Shown: in pieces, positions 31,858 through 41,946 of the stretch
How positions within the stretch are numbered: the first letter of the stretch is position 1
How the letters are laid out: the number at the start of each line of letters is the position of its first letter
Assembly (NCBI RefSeq): GCF_001310975.1
Contig: NZ_BAZY01000001.1
Location: 1-64,000 of the forward strand
Length of the DNA: 64,000 nt
From: Thermoanaerobacter thermocopriae JCM 7501
Lineage (GTDB): Bacteria; Bacillota; Thermoanaerobacteria; Thermoanaerobacterales; Thermoanaerobacteraceae
Reading direction: 5' to 3'
The notes under the pieces: model-generated
Told to the model about the DNA's origin: nothing
What the model saw: the letters and a program-made list of their open reading frames with translations, nothing else
Database searches by the model: none
Translations under genes and position numbers: made by a program

Positions 31858-32104
31858 ATTTAACACCTTCTTTCAAATTAGATTAAAAGCTTATATTCCT
31901 CTTATGTAAATTGCCAAAAATCCACACCTTTTTCATCTAACAGTAAATACATTATTCACATTTAACTCCTTTTATATTTAATTATACCACAAACAACCTT
32001 GAGTTTTCTTCAAATAATGTAAAATTTCACTTTTTTGATTTTGCGTGTGGATTTACAATGTGAGCAGGATAATAATCAGTACGTTTCTGCCTATTTGTCT
32101 GTGC
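31858..32104. other. Divergent intergenic region with a possible 16-residue ORF
   Basis: The minus strand has a TATAAT followed by AAAAGGAG and a possible 16-residue reading frame at 31902-31952, which could be a leader peptide before uma2; support is weak. Nothing else convincing lies here before the his promoter. Confidence 0.25.
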
Positions 32105-32133
32105 TTGACATACATTGAAAATTAGGATACAAT
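32105..32133 (+). promoter_or_regulatory. Sigma-A promoter of the his operon
   Basis: TTGACA (32105-32110) and TACAAT (32128-32133) are spaced by exactly 17 bases and lie 64 bases before the hisZ start. No T-box or attenuator hairpin is visible in the short leader. Confidence 0.8.
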
Positions 32134-32196
32134 AAAAGAAATACAGTTTATTACTTTATCACGTTACAAAGACAGAGTAAATTGTGGGGTGTTTTA

Positions 32197-33338
32197 ATGA
32201 TATATTTGCCTGATGGTGTACAAGATTTTTTGCCAGAGGAATATAAGTTTAAGCGCAAAATAGAAGAAAAGTTTAGAGAGATTTTTATAAGATTTGGCTA
32301 TCAAGAGATAATGCTCCTACTTTTGAATATAGCGATAATTTTTCTGTTTTGTTTGATGAAAACAATTTGTACAGATTTTTCGACAAAAAGGGAAATATAT
32401 TAGCTTTAAGGCCAGATGTAACTACTCAAATAGCGAGAATTGTTTCTACGAAGTTAAAAGGTAGTTTCCCACTTAAGTTATGCTATGTCGCTAATGTCTA
32501 TCGCTATGATGACCCTCAGGTAGGAAAAATGAGAGAGTTTACTCAGGCAGGAATTGAACTTATAGGTACAAATCATGAAGAATCTGATGCGGAGATAATA
32601 GCAGTTGCGATAGAGGCTTTAAAAAGTGTTGGAATAGAGGACTTTAAAGTGGACGTGGGACAGGTTGAATTTTTTAAAAGACTAGTGGAAGATTTAGAAC
32701 TACAAAATGAAGAAATAAACCTTTTGAGAGAGTTTTTGCAACAGAAAAATCAATCTTCGATAGAAGAATTCATAAAAGACAAAGGAATTAGGGGCAAAAA
32801 AGCAGAGTTTTTAAGTGAACTTCCTCTTTTGTTTGGCGGCGAAGAAGTGCTTAAAAGAGCAAAAGAGCTTTACGATACTCCTAAACTGGGTGAAACGATA
32901 GATTACCTTGAAAGGGTATATAAAATATTAAAAGATTTTGGTATGGAAGAGTATATAAGTTTTGACTTAGGAATGGTGCAAAATCTTAATTATTATACTG
33001 GTATCATATTCAGGTGTTTTGTTAAAGGGATTGGTTATGCTATATGTACCGGAGGAAGGTATGATGGCCTTTTAGGGATTTTCGGAGAGCACATTCCAGC
33101 GACAGGTTTTGCTATAAGTGTGGAAAGGTCAATGCTGGCACTTCAAAAACAGAAAAAAGATATTGTTGATAAATCCTGGAGAGTCTTAATAAAATACAAG
33201 GAAAACTTAAGAAGTAATGCTTACAAGAAAGCCACTTTGTTAAGAGATGAGGGAAAAATTGTAGAGATGTATAGCTATGAAAAAGCGAAGCATGTTGATG
33301 AAAATAGCTTTGACGAAATTATAGATATGGGGGAATAA
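32197..33338 (+). CDS. hisZ: ATP phosphoribosyltransferase regulatory subunit (one frameshift)
   Basis: HisZ is a catalytically dead histidyl-tRNA-synthetase paralogue that pairs with short HisG. The protein starts [15 protein letters not shown] at 32197; a TTG further upstream is not needed. The class II synthetase-like motif 2 region reads [19 protein letters not shown], and [12 protein letters not shown] is near the C-terminus. The frame breaks near 32313, where ATGCTCCTAC should be ATGCCTCCTAC; the repaired text reads [13 protein letters not shown]. Restored length is about 380 residues. It abuts hisG with one base between. Confidence 0.93.
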
Positions 33339-33339
33339 C

Positions 33340-34005
33340 ATGGAAATCTTGATTGCACTGCCAAAAGGCAGAATGGCGGATAGTGCTATAACTTTGTTTG
33401 AAAAGGCAGGAATTGCTGAGAATATTTTAAAAGATATTTCTCGAAAGCTTGTTGTTAATGACCATAAAAATTTAATGAAGTTTATGTTGGTAAAGCCAAT
33501 GGATGTGCCAACATATGTGGAACACGGGGCAGCTGATTTGGGGATTTGTGGAAAAGACATTCTCTTAGAGCAAAAAAAAGATTGCTATGAAGTTTTAGAT
33601 TTAAAATTTGGTTTTTGTAAAATGGTGGTTGCGGGGCCTAAAGAGGCAAAGGACAGTTTTCTTACTAATAAAAGAGTTGCAACAAAGTTTCCCAATATTG
33701 CAGAAGAATTTTTCAGACAAAAGGGAGAAAATGTAGAAATAATTAAGCTGAATGGTTCTGTGGAGCTTGCTCCTATCGTGGGGTTGTCAGAGGTAATTGT
33801 AGACATTGTAGAAACAGGCAATACTTTGAGAGAAAATGGTCTTATAGTCATTGAAGAAATTTTTTCTTCCAGTGCGAGATTGATAGTGAATAAAGCCAGT
33901 CTTAAAACAAAAAGCCAGAGAATAAAAGAGATAATTATAAAATTAAAAGAGGTTGTGGAAACTTTTAAGGAGGTCAAAACAGCTGAAATTAGTAGTAAAA
34001 AATGA
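33340..34005 (+). CDS. hisG: ATP phosphoribosyltransferase, short form
   Basis: The first committed step of histidine synthesis, joining ATP and PRPP. The 221-residue short form lacks the C-terminal regulatory domain and needs HisZ, which precedes it. Motifs [26 protein letters not shown] and the PRPP-loop [14 protein letters not shown] are present. The last seven codons after FKEVKT look foreign: they lie beyond an ideal AAGGAGG (33967-33973) that must have been the hisD ribosome site, so the IS607-type insertion has replaced the natural end of the gene. The enzyme is probably still active. Confidence 0.94.
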   Translation: MEILIALPKGRMADSAITLFEKAGIAENILKDISRKLVVNDHKNLMKFMLVKPMDVPTYVEHGAADLGICGKDILLEQKKDCYEVLDLKFGFCKMVVAGPKEAKDSFLTNKRVATKFPNIAEEFFRQKGENVEIIKLNGSVELAPIVGLSEVIVDIVETGNTLRENGLIVIEEIFSSSARLIVNKASLKTKSQRIKEIIIKLKEVVETFKEVKTAEISSKK

Positions 34006-34030
34006 TATAATTTTAATTGGGTGATAATAA

Positions 34031-34620
34031 ATGTTACTAACTATAAAAAAAGTTAAAGAGCTATATGATATAAGCAGGATTACTCTAATAAACTGGGAAA
34101 AGTAAGGATTAATAACCCCAGTTAGGACACCGAAGGGGAGAAGAAGGTACAAAAAAGAAGATATAGAGAAGTTATTAGGCATGCTGGGAGAAAAACCAAA
34201 ACCCAAAGTAGTTTTATATGCAAGAGTATCCACAAAGAAACAAGAAGAATATCTTAAGAATCAAATTAGAAGGCTTGAAGAATACGCTAATTCCCAAGGA
34301 TGGCAGTATGAAGTCATACATGAGATAGCAAGTGGAGTAAATGAAAACAGGAGAGGGCTATTAAAACTTTTAAATAAAATCAAAAGAGGAGAAGTTGAAA
34401 AAGTTGTAATAGAATATCCAGACAGACTTGCGAGATTTGGATTTGAATATCTCAGATTTTTTATGGAAAGCTTTGGGGTGGAGCTTATAGTTTTAAATGG
34501 GAAAGAAAAGGAAGAAGATGCAAATAAAGAGCTAGCAGAAGACTTAAGAGCAATAGTAACATCTTTCGCGGCAAGAACGGACAAAGGGGCGGCAAAAAGC
34601 ATGATAGTGATACAGGCTAA
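34031..34620 (+). pseudogene. tnpA: IS607 family serine recombinase TnpA, inactivated
   Basis: An N-terminal MerR-like helix-turn-helix (from MLLTIKKVKELYDISRITL at 34031) is followed by the resolvase catalytic domain starting KPKVVLYARVSTKKQE, with the nucleophile Ser in ARVST. An in-frame TAA at 34103-34105 interrupts the HTH region (INWEK, stop, GLITPVRTPKGRRRY). Near 34575, after SFAAR, the frame changes so that the recombinase runs straight into TnpB instead of ending in GQRGGKKHDSDTG at 34620. The break fits loss of about four bases. From 34181 the remainder is open. Confidence 0.85.
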
Positions 34621-35998
34621 ACTCATTTTTCTAAATCAAGAAGACAAACAAATAGTATTAAACTTAATGAGAAGATGGTCATCCTGCATGAGATTTGCAT
34701 ACAAAAGGCTTCTAGAAGGTTATGATAGAAAAACATTAAAAAGAGACCTTCAGGGGATGTTTGACTTAAACTCAAGGTATGTAGATGATGCAATAATGAA
34801 AGCAAAAAGCACATTAGAATCTGCTAGAGAATTAGGGAATAACCCAAAGAAGGTTATTTTTGGTGGGAAAAAGCTATTTAAAAAGCTCCAAAAGCACCAT
34901 ATAAATGGGAAAGAGTATCAAAAATTAAAAATAAAATGGCAGGAGAAAAGAAAAGGAAATCTGTATTCAAGAGGAGATAAAAGCAAAAAAGGAAATCTCA
35001 ACACAAGGATAGAACTAAAAGAAAATGGCACTTTCTTAAGGATAAATGTAGGAGAAAGAAAATATGTCTATGCCAGAATACAAGCAGGATATAAAAAGAA
35101 TAAAAGAAGAGAAGAACTCCTTCAGGAAATTGCCAAAGCAGACATACCCTACTCTGTAGAATTAAAACTTAAAAATGGCAGTATATACGCCTATTTTGCT
35201 ATTGAAGAAGAATATCCGGAAGTAAAAATAACAAAAGAAAAAGGAGTCATAGGAATAGACATAAACGCATATCCAGACAACATATCATGGGTAGAAGTAG
35301 ATGAAAAAGGTAATCTAATAGGCTATGGGAATATACCAATGCCAGAGCTTGCAACTGGAAATAAAGACAAAAAAGAATATTTCAGATGGCAGTATGCTCA
35401 TGAGATAGTAAAAATAGCGAAAGAAAAAAGAAAAGCAATAGTAATTGAAGAGTTAGACATAAAAGAAAAAGGAAAAAGAGGAGATTTTTCAGGGAGAAAA
35501 TCAAGGAGAATAAGGCATAGTTTTAGCTATAAATCACTTCTTTCAAAAATAAAAACACTAGCAAAAAGGGAAGAGATAGAAGTAATAGAAATCAATCCTT
35601 CTTACACATCAATAATAGGCATGTTAAAATATTCACCGCAGTACATGATAACAAAAGATGTAGCAGCAGCCTAGGTAATAGCAAGAAGAGGGTTGGGGCT
35701 TCAAGAAAAGATACCAGACAATTATATAAAGTTTCTCAATACATTAACTGTAAATGAATTAGAAGAATTAAAAGAGCATGTAAAGAAAACAATCAGGAAC
35801 AAGCATATAAAGAAAAAGCACATAAGGGAAATAAATAAAGCAATAGAATTTTTACAAAGCCTTGAGAGTGAGCCAGGAAGGGTGCTAGAACCTCTGGATG
35901 GAACAAGTTTTAGTGCCTATAATTTCTGGCAAGTTCTCAAGGTAGCGGTGGTAACGCCACTCTCCCTGAGAAGATATCAAGAGACTTCTCTGCCCTGA
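34601..35998 (+). pseudogene. tnpB: TnpB RNA-guided nuclease of the IS607 element, interrupted by TAG
   Basis: A TnpB of about 465 codons starting MIVIQAKLIFLNQ. The RuvC motifs are visible: the first Asp in GVIGIDINAYPDN, the Glu in IVIEELDIKEKG, and the third acidic residue probably Asp in ITKDVAAA. Directly after AAA comes an in-frame TAG (35672-35674), and the reading then continues VIARRGLGLQEKIP, so a single substitution, perhaps of a Tyr codon, has cut off the last 108 codons. No zinc-finger CxxC pairs are seen in the RuvC region, as in some IS607 TnpBs. TnpB proteins use a guide RNA from the element's right end. Confidence 0.85.
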
Positions 35999-36180
35999 AG
36001 GAATTACTAATTCAGGGCAAGTGGGGAGATCCGTAAGGGCGCAAGTTCCTGCTTCTTGGGGTAGGGGCTATGGCTTTCCCAAATACCGCCTGCTGGGGCT
36101 GGGAAAGCCTGAAAGGCGGACTACAAATACTCCAGCTATCTAAACTGTGCACTTTTGTACAGTTTAGGTAACCAGGTTTA
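35880..36180 (+). ncRNA. Structured right end of the IS607-type element, candidate guide (omega) RNA
   Basis: The region overlaps the tnpB 3' end and is far richer in G and C than its surroundings. It contains several hairpins: GCCCTGAA/TTCAGGGC (35992-36020), GGGAAAGCC pairing with GGCTTTCCC, and near the end CTAAACTGT (36140-36148) with ACAGTTTAG (36159-36167). This position and character match the omega RNA of TnpB systems, whose guide is the flanking DNA. The boundaries are guessed. Confidence 0.45.
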
Positions 36181-36182
36181 AA

Positions 36183-37464
36183 ATGATTGAGATATTTGAT
36201 TTTCGAAAGGGAATTGACAATGGCATTTTGCAAAAGCTTCACAACAGAAGTAAATTAGAGAATAAAGAAATAGCAAAAAAAGTGGAAGAAATAATTTCAA
36301 ACGTAGGAGAGAGAAAAGACCAGGCTTTGTTTGAGTATACTTACATGTTTGACGGAATAAATCTTGACAAAAGTACTGTAAAAGTTACGAAAGAGGAAAT
36401 AAAAAATGCTTATAAAGAAGTAGGAGAGGAATTTTTAAAAGCGATTGACAAAGCTATCAAAAACATAACAGAATTTCATGAAAAGCAAAAACAGTCTACA
36501 TGGATGGATTTTAAAGAAGGTATAGTTTATGGGCAGATAATAAGACCTCTTTCTCAAGTTGGAATTTATGTGCCGGGGGGAACCGCTTCTTATCCTTCTT
36601 CAGTTTTGATGAATGGAATACCTGCAAAGGTGGCTGGTGTAGAGAAAATAGTGATGGTTTCTCCGGCTGGTAAGAAGGGAATAAACTTATGTGTTAGTGG
36701 CTGCAGATAGGATAGGAATAGAGGATATATATAAAGTTGGCGGTGCACAGGCTATTGCAGCCTTGGCCTTTGGTACAGAGTCAATACCTAAGGTGGATAA
36801 AATAGTTGGCCCGGGAAATATTTTTGTCGCAATGGCTAAAAGAGCTCTTTATGGATATGTAGATATTGATATGGTGGCAGGGCCCAGTGAAGTTTTGGTA
36901 ATAGCTGACGAAACTGCTAATCCTAAATATGTGGCGGCGGACCTGCTGTCACAGGCGGAACACGATGTAATGGCATCTTCAATACTTGTAACCACATCTT
37001 TGGAGGTTGCGCAACAAGTAAAAATAGAAATTGAAAGGCAAATGGAATATCTTGAAAGGAAAGAAATAATTGAAAAGTCTTTAAAAAATTTTGGCGCGAT
37101 AATTGTTGTAAATAATTTAAAAGAAGCAATTGGTATTGCAAACGACATAGCTCCGGAGCATTTAGAGCTTAACATTTCCAATGCCTTTGAAATAATTGGT
37201 GAAATCAAGAATGCAGGAGCAGTCTTTGTGGGAGAATATTCTCCAGAACCCTTAGGGGACTACCTTGCTGGCCCTAACCATGTGCTTCCTACCAGTGGAA
37301 CAGCAAGGTTTTTCTCACCTCTTTCTGTGACGGACTTTATCAAAAAGATGAATATTCTCTATTATTCTAAGGATTCTTTAGAAGAGGTAAAAAAGGATGT
37401 AATCACTTTTGCAAATTCAGAAGGGCTTACCGCTCATGCTAATTCTATAAAAGTGAGGTTTTAA
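36183..37464 (+). CDS. hisD: Histidinol dehydrogenase (one frameshift, displaced ribosome site)
   Basis: Catalyses the last two oxidations of histidine synthesis, histidinol to histidine, with zinc and NAD. Motifs: [45 protein letters not shown], the Glu/His-containing LLSQAEHD, and [12 protein letters not shown]. The frame breaks near 36684, where AAACTTATG should be AAACCCTTATG, restoring [11 protein letters not shown]. Restored length is about 428 residues. Just before the ATG lies the end of the IS607-type element with no good ribosome site, so translation may be weaker than in the parent operon. Confidence 0.92.
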
Positions 37465-37465
37465 A

Positions 37466-38519
37466 ATGATTGAGAATTTGGTGAGAGAAGAAATTAAAGG
37501 ATTCAAAAATTATGAAGTCCATAGTGTACCTTATAAATATAAAATGGACGCAAACGAAACACCTTTTGAACTTCCTGAAGAAGTAATAAAAAATATTCAA
37601 GAGATTGTAAAATCTTCTCAAGTAAATATCTATCCTGACCCTACTGCAGAAAAGTTAAAAGAAGAATTGGCACGATATTGCAAAGTTGAGCTACAAACGT
37701 ATTTGTGGGAAATGGCTCGGATGAGATAATCCACCTTATTATGCTGGCTTTCATAAACAAAGGCGATGTGGTAATATATCCTTATCCTTCTTTTGCGATG
37801 TACAGTGTATACAGCAAATTGCGGGAGCCGTTGAAATACCTGTAAAATTAAAGGAAGATTATACTTATGATGTGGGGAGTTTCACGGAAGTTATAGAAAA
37901 ATATCAGCCTAAATTAGTGTTTTTGTGTAACCCTAATAACCCAACAGGAAGTGTTATAGAAAGAGAAGATATAATTAAAATAATACAAAAGAGCAATGGA
38001 ATTGTAGTTGTTGACGAAGCTTATTTTGAGTTTTATGGTAATACAATTGTAGATGCTATAAATGAATTTGAAAACTTGATTGTTTTAAGGACCTTATCTA
38101 AGGCTTTTGGACTTGCCGGTTTGAGAGTGGGATATGCTGTGGCTAACGAGAATATTTTAAAGTATTTAAACCTTGTGAAGTCACCTTATAACATTAACTC
38201 TTTATCTCAGGTAATAGCTTTGAAGGTTTTAAGGACTGGTGTTTTAAAAGAAAGAGTTAACTTTATTTTAAAAGAAAGAGAGCGTCTAATAAAAGAATTA
38301 ACTAAAATTCCTGGCATTAAAGTTTATCCCTCAAAAACGAATTTTATATTGGTAAAATTTAAAGATGCAGATTATGTGTACAAAGGACTTTTAGAACGAG
38401 GAATTTTGGTGAGGAATTTTTCAAAGGTAGAAGGGCTTGAAGGAGCTTTAAGGATAACAGTGAGTAGTTGCGAGGCTAATGATTATTTAATAAATGGATT
38501 AAAGGAGTTATTGCTATGA
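37466..38519 (+). CDS. hisC: Histidinol-phosphate aminotransferase (two frameshifts)
   Basis: A PLP aminotransferase of fold type I making L-histidinol phosphate. It starts YKMDANETPFELPEE; the PLP Lys is in LRTLSKAFGLAGLRVGY, and FLCNPNNPTG and VVDEAYFEF are classical. Two single-base losses break the frame, near 37691 (after VEL, restoring TNVFVGNGSDEIIHL) and near 37818 (an A run, restoring SKIAGAVEIPVK). Restored length is about 351 residues. The stop overlaps the hisB start. Confidence 0.92.
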
Positions 38520-39100
38520 GGAAGGCGGAAGTTAAAAGAAAAACTAAAGAGACGGATATATACGTTGAACTTAATATTGACGGAAAAGGAAATTATGACA
38601 TAGCTACAGGAATAGGTTTTTTTGACCACATGCTTTCTTTATTTGCTAAGCATGGACTTTTTGATTTAAAGGTAGTGGCAAAGGGAGATCTAGAGGTAGA
38701 TGCTCATCATACTGTTGAAGACGTAGGCATTGTATTGGGCAATACTTTTTTAAAAGCTTCTGGAGATAAAAAATCTATTAAGAGGTTTAGTACTTTTTAT
38801 GTACCCATGGACGAAGTCTTAGTGAGAGTTTCTGTAGACATAAGTGGAAGGCCTTTTTTATACTGTGATTTGCCTTTAAAAGCTGAAAGAGTTGGAAATT
38901 TTGAAACGGAAAATGTGGAGGAATTTTTGAGAGCCTTTGCTTACAACTTTGGCATTACACTGCATGTGGAGCTTTTGCATGGCAGTAACAGTCATCACAT
39001 TATAGAGGCAACTTTTAAAGCACTAGGGAGGGCTCTTGATGAAGCGCTAAAGATAGATGAAAGGGTAGAAGGGATACCTTCTACTAAAGGGATTTTATAA
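38516..39100 (+). CDS. hisB: Imidazoleglycerol-phosphate dehydratase
   Basis: An intact 194-residue monofunctional HisB with the manganese-binding histidine motifs FFDHMLSLFAKH, DAHHTVEDVG and HGSNSHHIIEATFKALGRAL. It overlaps hisC by four bases. It dehydrates imidazoleglycerol phosphate to imidazoleacetol phosphate, the HisC substrate. Confidence 0.95.
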   Translation: MRKAEVKRKTKETDIYVELNIDGKGNYDIATGIGFFDHMLSLFAKHGLFDLKVVAKGDLEVDAHHTVEDVGIVLGNTFLKASGDKKSIKRFSTFYVPMDEVLVRVSVDISGRPFLYCDLPLKAERVGNFETENVEEFLRAFAYNFGITLHVELLHGSNSHHIIEATFKALGRALDEALKIDERVEGIPSTKGIL

Positions 39101-39161
39101 AGATACAGTTTAAGCGAGATTGCATATACTTTACACGTAATTTAAGTGAGGCGGTGAAAAA

Positions 39162-39773
39162 TTGATAGGGATTATTGACTATGGAATGGGAAATTTAAGA
39201 AGTGTAGAAAAAGCATTTAAATACGTAGGCTATGAGGCAAAAATTATAAAAGATGTAGAGTTGGTAAAAGAAGCTCATGCATTAGTTCTTCCTGGAGTGG
39301 GAGCTTTTCCTGATGCGATGGATACTCTCATTAAAACAGGCATGTTTGAAGAGATAAAAAGACAAATCGACAAAGGTAAGTTGTTTCTGGGGATATGTTT
39401 AGGGATGCAGCTTTTATTTGAAAAGGGTTTTGAGATAGAAGAAACTGAGGGCTTTAAGATTTTTAAAGGGCAAGTAATAGAACTTCCAAAGCATAATAAA
39501 ATTCCTCACATGGGATGGAATAGTCTTGAAATAAAAAGAGAAACTCCACTTCTTAAAGGAGTAGAGAATGGAGATTATGCGTATTTTGTCCATTCTTATT
39601 ATATAGCCAACAATGAAGAGAAATATGTGTATGCAGTGACTGATTATGGTGTTCAGATTCCTGCAGTTATAATTAAAGACAATGTTTTTTCTTGTCAATT
39701 CCATCCTGAGAAGAGCGGAAAAGTGGGACTTAAAATTTTAAAAAATTTTGGAGAGATGGCAAAATGGTTTTAA
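39162..39773 (+). CDS. hisH: Imidazole glycerol phosphate synthase, glutaminase subunit
   Basis: A 203-residue class I glutamine amidotransferase. The nucleophile Cys is in LGICLGMQLLFE near residue 80 and the His-Glu pair in CQFHPEKSG. The start is TTG at 39162 with AGTGAGGCGGTG upstream. It supplies ammonia to HisF encoded two genes on. It overlaps hisA by 10 bases. Confidence 0.94.
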   Translation: MIGIIDYGMGNLRSVEKAFKYVGYEAKIIKDVELVKEAHALVLPGVGAFPDAMDTLIKTGMFEEIKRQIDKGKLFLGICLGMQLLFEKGFEIEETEGFKIFKGQVIELPKHNKIPHMGWNSLEIKRETPLLKGVENGDYAYFVHSYYIANNEEKYVYAVTDYGVQIPAVIIKDNVFSCQFHPEKSGKVGLKILKNFGEMAKWF

Positions 39774-40471
39774 TACCTGCGATTGATATTATGGAAGGAA
39801 AATGTGTAAGGCTTACAAAAGGAGATTTTAATACCAAAGAGGTTTATTATGAAAATCCCGTTGACGTAGCTAAAATGTGGGAGGAATTAGGAGCAAAGAG
39901 AATTCATGTGGTAGATTTAGATGGTGCAAAACAAGGTCATTTGGTAAATGGTAATGTCATTGAACAAATTACAAAAAACTGTAAAGCCGAGATAGAAGTA
40001 GGGGGAGGAATAAGGAATAGAGAAACTATCGATTATCTTTTTTCTGTGGGTGTTAAGTATGTAATTTTAGGTTCGGCGGCAATATATGACAAAGACCTTC
40101 TTCTTTATTCCCTTTCCAATTACGGAGAAAGAACGATAGTGGGTATAGATTCAAAGAATGGAGAAGTTGCCGTAAGTGGATGGCTTGAAAAGACTAAAAT
40201 AAAAGATATGGAGTTAGCTAAAAAAATGAAAGAAATAGGAGTAAAAACGATAATTTTCACTGATATTTCTAAAGATGGAACTCTTAATGGACCAAATCTT
40301 AAAGCTTTAGAAAATATTTTAAAAACAGGTGTTCAAGTGATAGCATCAGGGGGAATATCCTCAATGAAGGATTTAAAAAAGCTTAAAGAGATGGGAGCAT
40401 ATGGTGCGATAATTGGAAAAGCCTTATATATTGGAAAAATAAACTTTAAAAGTGCTTTGGAGGTAATATAA
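39764..40471 (+). CDS. hisA: Phosphoribosylformimino-AICAR-P isomerase
   Basis: An intact 235-residue TIM barrel catalysing the Amadori rearrangement in histidine synthesis. The N-terminal catalytic Asp is in [15 protein letters not shown], the second in [16 protein letters not shown], and the phosphate loops are [10 protein letters not shown] and [11 protein letters not shown]. It lies between hisH, which it overlaps, and hisF, which starts at the next base. Confidence 0.96.
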   Translation: MVLIPAIDIMEGKCVRLTKGDFNTKEVYYENPVDVAKMWEELGAKRIHVVDLDGAKQGHLVNGNVIEQITKNCKAEIEVGGGIRNRETIDYLFSVGVKYVILGSAAIYDKDLLLYSLSNYGERTIVGIDSKNGEVAVSGWLEKTKIKDMELAKKMKEIGVKTIIFTDISKDGTLNGPNLKALENILKTGVQVIASGGISSMKDLKKLKEMGAYGAIIGKALYIGKINFKSALEVI

Positions 40472-41232
40472 ATGCTTGCAAAAAGAATAATTCCTTGTTT
40501 AGATGTGAAAGACGGCAGGGTAGTTAAAGGAGTTAACTTTTTAAATTTAAAAGATGCGGGAGACCCTGTCCAGATAGCATCAGAGTACAATGAATTAGGA
40601 GCAGATGAGCTTGTATTCTTGGACATTACTGCTTCTTATGAAAAACGAAAAATAATGATAGAAGTTGTAAAAAGGACTTCTGAAAAAGTATTTATTCCTT
40701 TAACTGTTGGTGGTGGAATTTCAGACCTTGACGATATAAGGGACATTCTAAGAGCAGGGCTGATAAGGTTTCAATAAATACCCAAGCTGTGAAACAACCA
40801 ACCCTTATTCGTCAGGCCGCTGTGCGTTTTGGAAGCCAATGTGTGGTCGTGGCAATTGATGCCAAGAGGCGAAGTGATGGCTCAGGATTTGATGTGTATA
40901 TAAACGGCGGAAGGGTAAACACAGGGCTTGATGCTGTTGAGTGGGCTAAAAAAGTAGAGTCTTTAGGAGCAGGAGAAATACTTCTTACAAGTATGGACAG
41001 AGACGGTACTAAAGATGGGTATGATATAGAGCTTACAAGGAGGATAAGCGAGGCTGTAAATATTCCTGTTATAGCTTCTGGAGGTGCAGGAAAGAAAGAG
41101 CATTTTAAAGAGGTTTTTACTGAAGGCAAAGCTGATGCTGCGTTAGCGGCTTCTGTGTTTCATTACAGGGAGTTGGAAATAAAAGAAGTTAAAAAATATT
41201 TAAAAGAAGAGGGTATACCGGTGAGAATTTAA
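40472..41232 (+). CDS. hisF: Imidazole glycerol phosphate synthase, cyclase subunit (one frameshift)
   Basis: TIM barrel paralogous to HisA, with catalytic Asp residues in [15 protein letters not shown] and [15 protein letters not shown]. The frame breaks near 40758, where GCAGGGCTGAT should be GCAGGGGCTGAT, restoring [17 protein letters not shown]. Restored length is about 253 residues. It forms the ammonia-channelling complex with HisH and makes imidazole glycerol phosphate and AICAR. Confidence 0.94.
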
Positions 41233-41254
41233 ATTTATCGAAAGGATGTAGAGA

Positions 41255-41914
41255 ATGATTGATATAGAGAAATTAAAATTTGATGAAAAAGGACTTATTC
41301 CTGCGATTGTGCAAGACTACAACACAAAACAAGTATTAATGTTGGCTTATATGAATGAGGAAAGTTTAAAATTAAGCTTGGAAAAGGGAGAAACTTATTT
41401 TTTCAGCAGAAGTAGGAAGGAAATTTGGCATAAAGGGGAAACTTCAGGTAATACCCAAAAGATAAAAAACATATTTTATGACTGCGATGGGGATGCTTTG
41501 CTAATAGAGGTGGAGCCAAAAGGGCCGGCATGCCATACAGGGAATGTAAGCTGTTTTTATAGGAGCTTTTTAGGTGAAGTTAAAAATTATGACATGGAAA
41601 TACTTAAAAAGCTATATGAACGGGTAAAAGATAGAAAGACAAACCCGGTAGAAGGGTCTTATACTAATTATTTGTTTGAAAAAGGCATAGATAAGATTTT
41701 AAAGAAAATTGGCGAAGAAACTACGGAAGTAGTGATAGCTTCCAAAAATGACTCCAGAGAAGAGATAGTGTATGAGGTTTCAGATTTACTTTATCATTTA
41801 ATAGTTTTGTTAGTTGACAAAGGGATAAAGCTTGAGGATGTATACGGTGAGCTTGGCAGAAGGTATTATAAGCCAAAGGAATTTAAAGAAGAACATAAAG
41901 AGAAAAAGAAATAG
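41255..41914 (+). CDS. hisI: Bifunctional phosphoribosyl-AMP cyclohydrolase/phosphoribosyl-ATP pyrophosphatase
   Basis: A 219-residue HisI-HisE fusion. The N-terminal cyclohydrolase (residues 1-110) has [18 protein letters not shown] and the zinc ligands in CDGDA and [12 protein letters not shown]. The C-terminal pyrophosphatase (from about 120) has [13 protein letters not shown] and [13 protein letters not shown]. It catalyses the second and third steps of the pathway and ends the operon just before a terminator. Confidence 0.95.
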   Translation: MIDIEKLKFDEKGLIPAIVQDYNTKQVLMLAYMNEESLKLSLEKGETYFFSRSRKEIWHKGETSGNTQKIKNIFYDCDGDALLIEVEPKGPACHTGNVSCFYRSFLGEVKNYDMEILKKLYERVKDRKTNPVEGSYTNYLFEKGIDKILKKIGEETTEVVIASKNDSREEIVYEVSDLLYHLIVLLVDKGIKLEDVYGELGRRYYKPKEFKEEHKEKKK

Positions 41915-41946
41915 GGAAAGTCGGTAAAAGACTTTCCCTATTTCTT
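41909..41946. terminator. Bidirectional terminator between hisI and glyA
   Basis: AAATAGGGAAAGTC pairs perfectly with GACTTTCCCTATTT around a seven-base loop, flanked by A-rich and T-rich ends, so it can stop transcripts from both converging genes. Confidence 0.9.

Larger units (their letters stand above)
33977..36181 (+). mobile_element. Decayed IS607-type element between hisG and hisD
   Basis: About 2.2 kb carrying an IS607 serine recombinase gene (tnpA) overlapping a tnpB gene, followed by a structured noncoding right end. The left end lies just after the hisD ribosome site (33967-33973) and the right end within a few bases of the hisD ATG (36183). Exact ends cannot be fixed because both junctions are A-rich. 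tnpA carries a TAA, tnpB a TAG, and their junction is shifted, so the element cannot move on its own. Confidence 0.82.

Noticed and set aside
34181-35674. Natural TnpA-TnpB fusion protein
   Set aside because: Known IS607 elements encode them in overlapping frames; here a shift near 34575 joins them while the proper tnpA ending is still readable in the other frame.
36012-36242. Minus-strand reading frame in the GC-rich end of the IS607-type element
   Set aside because: No ribosome site, no recognisable protein, and the region folds as structured RNA.
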